Of a stretch of 10,812 bases of DNA, positions 7,956 to 10,812 are shown piece after piece. A model generated the notes under the pieces. That model made no database searches. It saw nothing but the letters and a program-made list of their open reading frames with translations, and was not told the DNA's origin. Within the stretch, counting starts at the first letter, position 1, and each line of letters begins with the position of its first letter. This stretch comes from a bacterium HR36. Lineage in GTDB: Bacteria; Planctomycetota; Planctomycetia; Gemmatales; HRBIN36. The position numbers were made by a program, and so were the translations under genes. The stretch is from contig BEIM01000075.1 in NCBI GenBank assembly GCA_002898995.1, positions 1 through 10,812 of the forward strand, written 5' to 3'.

Positions 7956-7983
7956 GGACTTTGTGATTTTTTTCACAAAGTCC
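7956..7983. promoter_or_regulatory. Perfect 11-base inverted repeat with CRP-type half sites upstream of nuoA
   Basis: The arms GGACTTTGTGA (7956-7966) and TCACAAAGTCC (7973-7983) are exact reverse complements around a six-T centre. Inside lies TGTGA-N6-TCACA (7962-7977), the consensus recognised by Crp-type members of the CRP/FNR family. It ends 17 bases before the nuoA ATG, just ahead of the ribosome binding site. No T-run follows on either strand, so it is not a usual terminator. It could be a DNA operator, or in the nuo mRNA an 11-base-pair stem with a six-A loop. The position is too close to the gene for classical activation. Confidence 0.65.
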
Positions 7984-7988
7984 GGCCC

Positions 7989-8013
7989 AAAAAAACCCCG
8001 GCAAAAGCCGAGG
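7989..8013 (-). terminator. Rho-independent terminator-like hairpin (PilZ gene end and/or nuo leader attenuator)
   Basis: Reading the minus strand, CCUCGGC (8013-8007) pairs with GCCGGGG (8002-7996) through seven pairs including one G-U, with loop UUUU, directly followed by seven U (7995-7989). This is a good intrinsic terminator for leftward transcripts. It can end the PilZ transcript, whose stop is at 8078. Because a promoter-like sequence sits between that stop and this hairpin, it may also act on the nuo leader. Confidence 0.7.
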
Positions 8014-8030
8014 TGCCTTTGCACACCGGT

Positions 8031-8058
8031 AATATACGGCGGTTGCCGCCGCTGTCAA
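8031..8058 (-). promoter_or_regulatory. Sigma70-like promoter for the nuo operon
   Basis: On the minus strand a perfect -35 box TTGACA (8058-8053) is separated by 16 bases from TATATT (8036-8031), which matches TATAAT in five of six positions. A start would be expected near 8024, giving a leader of about 85 bases to the nuoA ATG. The spacer contains a perfect inverted repeat, CGGCGG-TTG-CCGCCG (8037-8051 on the plus strand). Planctomycete promoters are not well defined, so this is a consensus match, not proof. Confidence 0.55.
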
Positions 8059-8077
8059 CTGGGGTCGGCCGACTGGA

Positions 8078-8443
8078 TCAGGTCAGGTGCAGGAAGTCCG
8101 CGTAGGACAAAGGCTTTTCAAACGTCAGGCCCGTCAGGAAACCCTGGTCAGCCGGTCGGCACCAGATCACCCGGGCCAGGCTTTTCACGGGGCGAAGATG
8201 TCCCTGACCAAGTAGCTCGACCGTAACTTCCTCGCCTGGGCGAAGGTTTTGGCTGAGTCGCAATTTGGCTCCGCTCAGTGAGACATCCACAAGCTCCAGG
8301 GCAAGGTTCTGCCCCAAGCCCAGGGTGCCGCGAAACAACTTCACGATGCAACGTCCCCGTGGTGGCTTGCGCTGATGGGCACGCCGTTCCCGGGGAGCTT
8401 GTCCACTCCCTTCGCGTTCAGGAACCGATTTCGTTTCTGCCAC
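8078..8443 (-). CDS. PilZ-domain protein (putative c-di-GMP receptor)
   Basis: PilZ domains bind cyclic di-GMP through an RxxxR motif and a later (D/N)xSxxG motif. Both are here: RAHQR and DVSLSG, about 30 residues apart, followed by the beta-strand pattern typical of the domain (ALELVDVSLSGAKLRL, EEVTVELLG, ARVIWCRP, FLTGLTFE). I place the start at the GTG at 8443-8441, which has a GGGGAG site 7 bases upstream and gives 121 residues. The frame stays open to another GTG at 8521 (147 residues), but that start has no good ribosome binding site and adds a sequence without domain features. It is a stand-alone PilZ domain without a signal peptide or membrane segment, so probably cytoplasmic. It lies upstream of nuoA in the same direction, separated by 138 bases with a terminator. 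Confidence 0.85.
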   Translation of the reverse strand: MAETKSVPEREGSGQAPRERRAHQRKPPRGRCIVKLFRGTLGLGQNLALELVDVSLSGAKLRLSQNLRPGEEVTVELLGQGHLRPVKSLARVIWCRPADQGFLTGLTFEKPLSYADFLHLT

Positions 8444-8806
8444 GACGAAACTCCCCACATACGCATTAGCGTCCGTCGTGCACCGCGCTTCCCAGCTTTC
8501 TGGCCCGCTCAAACTTAGCACATACGCCTGCGACGAGCAAAGGGCACGCAGGTTTCTGCGCTTAATCCTGGGCCTTGACAGCTTAGGATGGCCCTCTCGT
8601 GGATAGACCCAGTGAGGGAGGCGCTACAGGCTCCGGCTGCGCCTCATTTTGCCCAGGGTGGCGATGAATGCTAGCCAAAAACGAGGCGAAGATGGCGGCT
8701 CTGACCCAGCGGGCATGTAGCGATTAGCAGCATTACGATCGCCGGCCATGCAGCAGGTAACAATGTCCACGGGGCGGATATAATCGGCGTGTTGTGCGTA
8801 GCAGCA
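8444..8806. other. Gene-free stretch between the PilZ gene and the small membrane protein gene
   Basis: I see no convincing gene in these 363 bases. It holds one hairpin-capable inverted repeat (GAGGCGC at 8618-8624 and GCGCCTC at 8639-8645, followed by ATTTT on the plus strand) and most of the 37-base direct repeat pair described separately. A TATAAT at 8779-8784 (plus) has no matching -35 box. The promoter of the PilZ gene should lie here or further right, but I cannot point to it. Confidence 0.5.
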
Positions 8807-8835
8807 TTACGACCGCCGACCTTGCAGGAGGTAAC
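8725..8835. repeat. Pair of 37-base direct repeats, 74-base period
   Basis: Copy 1 is 8725-8761 and copy 2 is 8799-8835. They match at 33 of 37 positions, with differences only by substitution, and are separated by a unique 37-base spacer. Copy 2 covers the last codons and stop of the small membrane protein gene (minus strand, ending in YLLQGRRS-stop). Copy 1, read in the equivalent frame, encodes YLLHGRRS-stop, so it looks like a duplicated gene tail. Confidence 0.85.
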
Positions 8836-8995
8836 CCATGTAAAAGAGCGCGATGCCTAGGGCGGACAGAATCACGGACTGGCGGAGCGTGAGTGCTGCG
8901 GGAGAATGGGCGATTTCCGCCAGGTTCCCGGCAACGGCCACCGGCACCAGCACCAGGCCGACTATTTGCAAGCTACGTCCCAGCAGGTAAATCAT
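8807..8995 (-). CDS. Small two-helix membrane protein, hypothetical
   Basis: This is a 62-residue protein from the ATG at 8995 (MIYLLGRSLQIVGLVLVPVA...). It has two hydrophobic segments, about residues 4-24 and 40-57, joined by a short polar loop with NLAEIAHSPAALTLRQS, and ends in GYLLQGRRS. From memory, planctomycete genomes carry short proteins of this style (YLLGR...LQ...GL...P...GNL...GYLLQ), of unknown function; I cannot assign one. The ATG is supported by AAAGGA about 10 bases upstream. An upstream in-frame start at 9064 would add 23 polar residues that look unlike the family and reduce the space for the divergent UDG promoter. The gene is divergent from the UDG gene with 119 bases between the starts. 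Its tail is part of the direct repeat pair. Confidence 0.72.
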   Translation of the reverse strand: MIYLLGRSLQIVGLVLVPVAVAGNLAEIAHSPAALTLRQSVILSALGIALFYMGYLLQGRRS

Positions 8996-9114
8996 GGGGG
9001 CTTTTCCTTTCGTATGGTATTTATAGCAGCAGGGACTATTTCGCGCTAGGCGCGTCTTTGCCACGCTCTGGGAATAATTCTGTGCATCCTGAGAGCCTCA
9101 GCCAGGACAGTCAC

Positions 9115-10029
9115 ATGACGGACCTCAATTGCTTGCGGGAAAGCCTTCGCCTGCACCTAGAAGCGCTGCGTTTTGCTGGTGTGGAATGGCTGGCAAACCA
9201 GCCAGCGACGCATGAACAGTCATTAAGTTCTGAGTGCAAAGTTGCATCGGCTGCCGAATTTGAGTCGGCCTCTCCATCAGGGAGGACCGCCTCAGCGAGA
9301 ACCGCGCGTGCAGGTAAGCCTCGGCTCGAAATTGGCAAGGAGCGTTCCCTCAGCACCGAAACGCAAGCGCCCGCCAGCTCCGTACCAATTGTCACCGCCT
9401 CTTCGCTTTTCGACCAACCCCTGGAATCTTCGGCCCGTACGCCACAGGAGAAAGCCCGGGCCCTGGAGGAATTGAATCGGTCGCAAGTCATCGGCTGCAC
9501 CAAGTGTCCGCAATTGGTACGTAACCGCACGCAGACAGTGTTCGGGGTGGGAAATCCTGATGCTGCATTGGTGCTCGTCGGCGAGGCTCCAGGCCAGGAA
9601 GAAGACGCGCAGGGCGAGCCGTTCGTCGGCCCAGCGGGTCAATTGCTCAATCGCATCCTGGTCGCCTGCGGACTGCGCCGCGAGGAGGTGTACATCTGCA
9701 ATGTCCTCAAATGTCGCCCACCAAACAACCGCACTCCCTTGCCTGAGGAAATCGCCAACTGTCGCGGCTACCTGGAACAACAGCTGGCGATTATCGCCCC
9801 GAAATATATTTGCTGTCTCGGCGCCGTGGCTGCTCAAACCCTGCTCCAGACCAATCAGAGCATCGGCAAATTACGCGGTAAAGTGCATCGCTACGGCGGT
9901 GCTGCCCTGATCTGCACCTACCACCCGGCATACTTGCTGCGTAACCCCAACGCCAAACGCGAGGTCTGGGAGGATATGCAACTGTTGCTCCGCACCATGG
10001 GCCGACCCATTCCACGCAAGTCAGTTTAG
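9115..10029 (+). CDS. Uracil-DNA glycosylase, family 4 (iron-sulfur type)
   Basis: This enzyme removes uracil from DNA, starting base excision repair of deaminated cytosine. It has 304 residues from the ATG at 9115, which has AGGA 7 bases upstream. The catalytic domain spans about 120-296: the [4Fe-4S] ligands Cys128 and Cys131 (GCTKC), Cys200 and Cys216 (KCRPP...ANC, 15 residues apart); motif GEAPGQEED (156-164) of family 4; FVGPAGQLLNR (170-180); CNVLKCRPPNNRTP (195-208); and the second active-site motif TYHPAYLLRNP (268-278). The N-terminus has a short helical segment (about 1-28, LRESLRLHLEALRFAGVEWL) and then a low-complexity linker rich in Ser, Ala, Thr and Glu (about 30-115). The frame is open upstream to 8893, but that part lies antisense over the small membrane protein gene and has no family features. 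It is convergent with the CoaB-like gene. Confidence 0.95.
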   Translation: MTDLNCLRESLRLHLEALRFAGVEWLANQPATHEQSLSSECKVASAAEFESASPSGRTASARTARAGKPRLEIGKERSLSTETQAPASSVPIVTASSLFDQPLESSARTPQEKARALEELNRSQVIGCTKCPQLVRNRTQTVFGVGNPDAALVLVGEAPGQEEDAQGEPFVGPAGQLLNRILVACGLRREEVYICNVLKCRPPNNRTPLPEEIANCRGYLEQQLAIIAPKYICCLGAVAAQTLLQTNQSIGKLRGKVHRYGGAALICTYHPAYLLRNPNAKREVWEDMQLLLRTMGRPIPRKSV

Positions 10030-10303
10030 GACCGCTGTCCACCATGAGAGCCTTTGTCCATTCACTATGGTGCACTATCGGGATGATCGGGTCGCAGTTG
10101 GTGCGGGAAAGCCACGATACGAGACACGGGATTTTTACGCCGGAAGCGGTGGGTGTAAGCCCACCGTGGTACGATTGCTCAGGTTGCCATAGCTGCGAAC
10201 ATCGCCGCGACCCGCTCCTGTGGCCTGACGCCCAGCGGTGTTAGGCGGTGTGAACTAACGAGAACGACAATGCCCGATCAGCCGCCAAACCGTTCGGTGT
10301 AAA
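10030..10303. other. Convergent intergenic region with two hairpins
   Basis: This lies between the ends of the UDG and CoaB-like genes. It holds a perfect 7-base stem CGGTGGG-TGTAAG-CCCACCG (10147-10166) and a weaker stem GCCTGAC/GTTAGGC (10223-10229 and 10240-10246, one G-U pair). Neither is followed by a T-run on either strand, so I do not call them intrinsic terminators, although they may stall or protect the two converging transcripts. A 66-codon frame at 10044-10244 (plus) has no features of a real gene. Confidence 0.45.
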
Positions 10304-10812
10304 TTAGTCTGAGTAAAGCAGCATTGCCTCAAGGGCGTCGAGTAAGGCGGAGGGCAACTGGTGGCGCGGGAGCTTGTGATACTGGCCGTTTATCGGGCCG
10401 AGCCAGGCGGTGGTGCTAACGGTTTCTAGGAGGTTGGCCACCATCAGATCGGCAGCAGAGCGGCGCCGCGATTCTTCGGCCCGCTCTAGGAGTACAGCTT
10501 CGCTGATGCCGGCCTCCAATTTAAATTTGACCAGCAAACCACGAAAGTCCCAGTCGCAGCGCAGGCGGTCTATAAGTTTGGGAGTGGGCAGCAGGCGGAG
10601 CCAAATTTCCGCATGAGTGCTGGGGATTTTGGCCGTCATCTCCGGGGCAAGCCAAAGGGGGCCAGAAAGAGCGTCTGTCGGCAGAGCAGGCATTACCGCG
10701 TTGGTCAGCGGCGTGGAGCCAGGGCTCCCCGGGCCATGCGGGTGAGCGGAGTCCAGTAGCGGCGTTGCCCTATCGCCCTGCTCAGGAATGTGCATGCCTG
10801 CAACGTAGTAGT
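10304..10812 (-). CDS. Phosphopantothenate-cysteine ligase (CoaB/PPCS-like) domain, C-terminal part, cut by window edge
   Basis: CoaB/PPCS joins cysteine to 4'-phosphopantothenate in coenzyme A synthesis. The frame is open through the right edge, so the N-terminus is missing; about 168 residues are visible. The order of motifs matches the ligase: YYV at the edge (probably the end of an AVSD-YYV motif), the lysine of TAKIPSTH, the block LPTPKLIDRLRCDWDFRGLLVKFKLE, then RSAADLMVANLLET. This resembles human PPCS (KIQSSG, VPKLLSPLVKDWAP, FKLET, VVVANILES) more than E. coli CoaB. Between the YYV motif and the KIPS lysine lie about 50 Pro/Gly/Ala-rich residues, longer than I expect. An internal ATG at 10795 exists, but the frame continues beyond it and the family needs an N-terminal nucleotide-binding part. 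Whether a CoaC decarboxylase domain is fused cannot be seen. Confidence 0.78.
   Translation of the reverse strand, partial: YYVAGMHIPEQGDRATPLLDSAHPHGPGSPGSTPLTNAVMPALPTDALSGPLWLAPEMTAKIPSTHAEIWLRLLPTPKLIDRLRCDWDFRGLLVKFKLEAGISEAVLLERAEESRRRSAADLMVANLLETVSTTAWLGPINGQYHKLPRHQLPSALLDALEAMLLYSD

Noticed and set aside
8779..8784. TATAAT as a plus-strand promoter
   Set aside because: No -35 box at suitable spacing and no plus-strand gene close downstream.
8725..8835. Two repeats with a spacer of equal length, resembling a minimal CRISPR array
   Set aside because: Only two copies, 33 of 37 identity, one copy is inside the end of a gene, and no cas genes are in the window.
8893..9114. N-terminal extension of the UDG
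   Set aside because: Antisense to the small membrane protein gene, no family similarity, and the ATG at 9115 has a good ribosome binding site.
10147..10166. Perfect 7-base hairpin as terminator of the UDG or CoaB-like gene
   Set aside because: No T-run follows on either strand, so it does not meet the intrinsic terminator pattern.
10044..10244. 66-codon plus-strand frame after the UDG gene
   Set aside because: No ribosome binding site seen, composition not protein-like, no recognisable motif, and it covers a hairpin in a convergent gap.

Overview
The window holds the first part of a respiratory complex I (NADH:quinone oxidoreductase) operon on the minus strand, followed by a small accessory region. 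The operon reads nuoA-nuoB-nuoC-nuoD-nuoE-nuoF-[lipoprotein]-nuoG-nuoH from about 7939 down to the left edge, where nuoH is cut off. To its right lie a PilZ-domain gene (minus), a 62-residue membrane protein gene (minus), a family 4 uracil-DNA glycosylase gene (plus), and at the right edge the C-terminal part of a phosphopantothenate-cysteine ligase (CoaB/PPCS-like) gene (minus).

Organism: my best guess is a planctomycete, perhaps of the Gemmataceae type. This is inference from style, not from a marker gene. It rests on a proline-rich lipoprotein with a DUF1559/pseudopilin-like core, a short NuoG without the long C-terminal domain, a family 4 UDG with a long low-complexity N-terminal linker, a tiny two-helix membrane protein of a kind I associate with planctomycetes, and a CoaB domain resembling the eukaryotic PPCS type. 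The protein-level evidence for a bacterial 14-subunit-type complex I is very strong.

How the genes work together: NuoE, NuoF and NuoG form the NADH-oxidising arm (FMN, clusters N1a, N1b, N3, N4, N5 and N7). NuoB, NuoC and NuoD form the connecting module that delivers electrons to quinone through cluster N2. NuoA and NuoH are membrane subunits at the quinone site. The remaining subunits (nuoI-N) are not in the window and presumably continue to the left. The genes are tightly packed, with overlaps at nuoA/nuoB and nuoE/nuoF. The exceptions are a gap of about 150 bases between nuoB and nuoC and the lipoprotein gene inserted between nuoF and nuoG.

The most interesting non-coding stretch is the 138-base gap upstream of nuoA. 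Reading leftwards it contains a sigma70-like promoter (TTGACA, 16-base spacer, TATATT), then a terminator-like hairpin with a run of seven U, then a perfect 11-base inverted repeat containing a textbook CRP-type site (TGTGA-N6-TCACA), then the nuoA ribosome binding site. This looks like a regulated leader (attenuation and/or repressor operator or RNA hairpin). A second oddity is a 37-base direct repeat with a 74-base period that duplicates the end of the small membrane protein gene.
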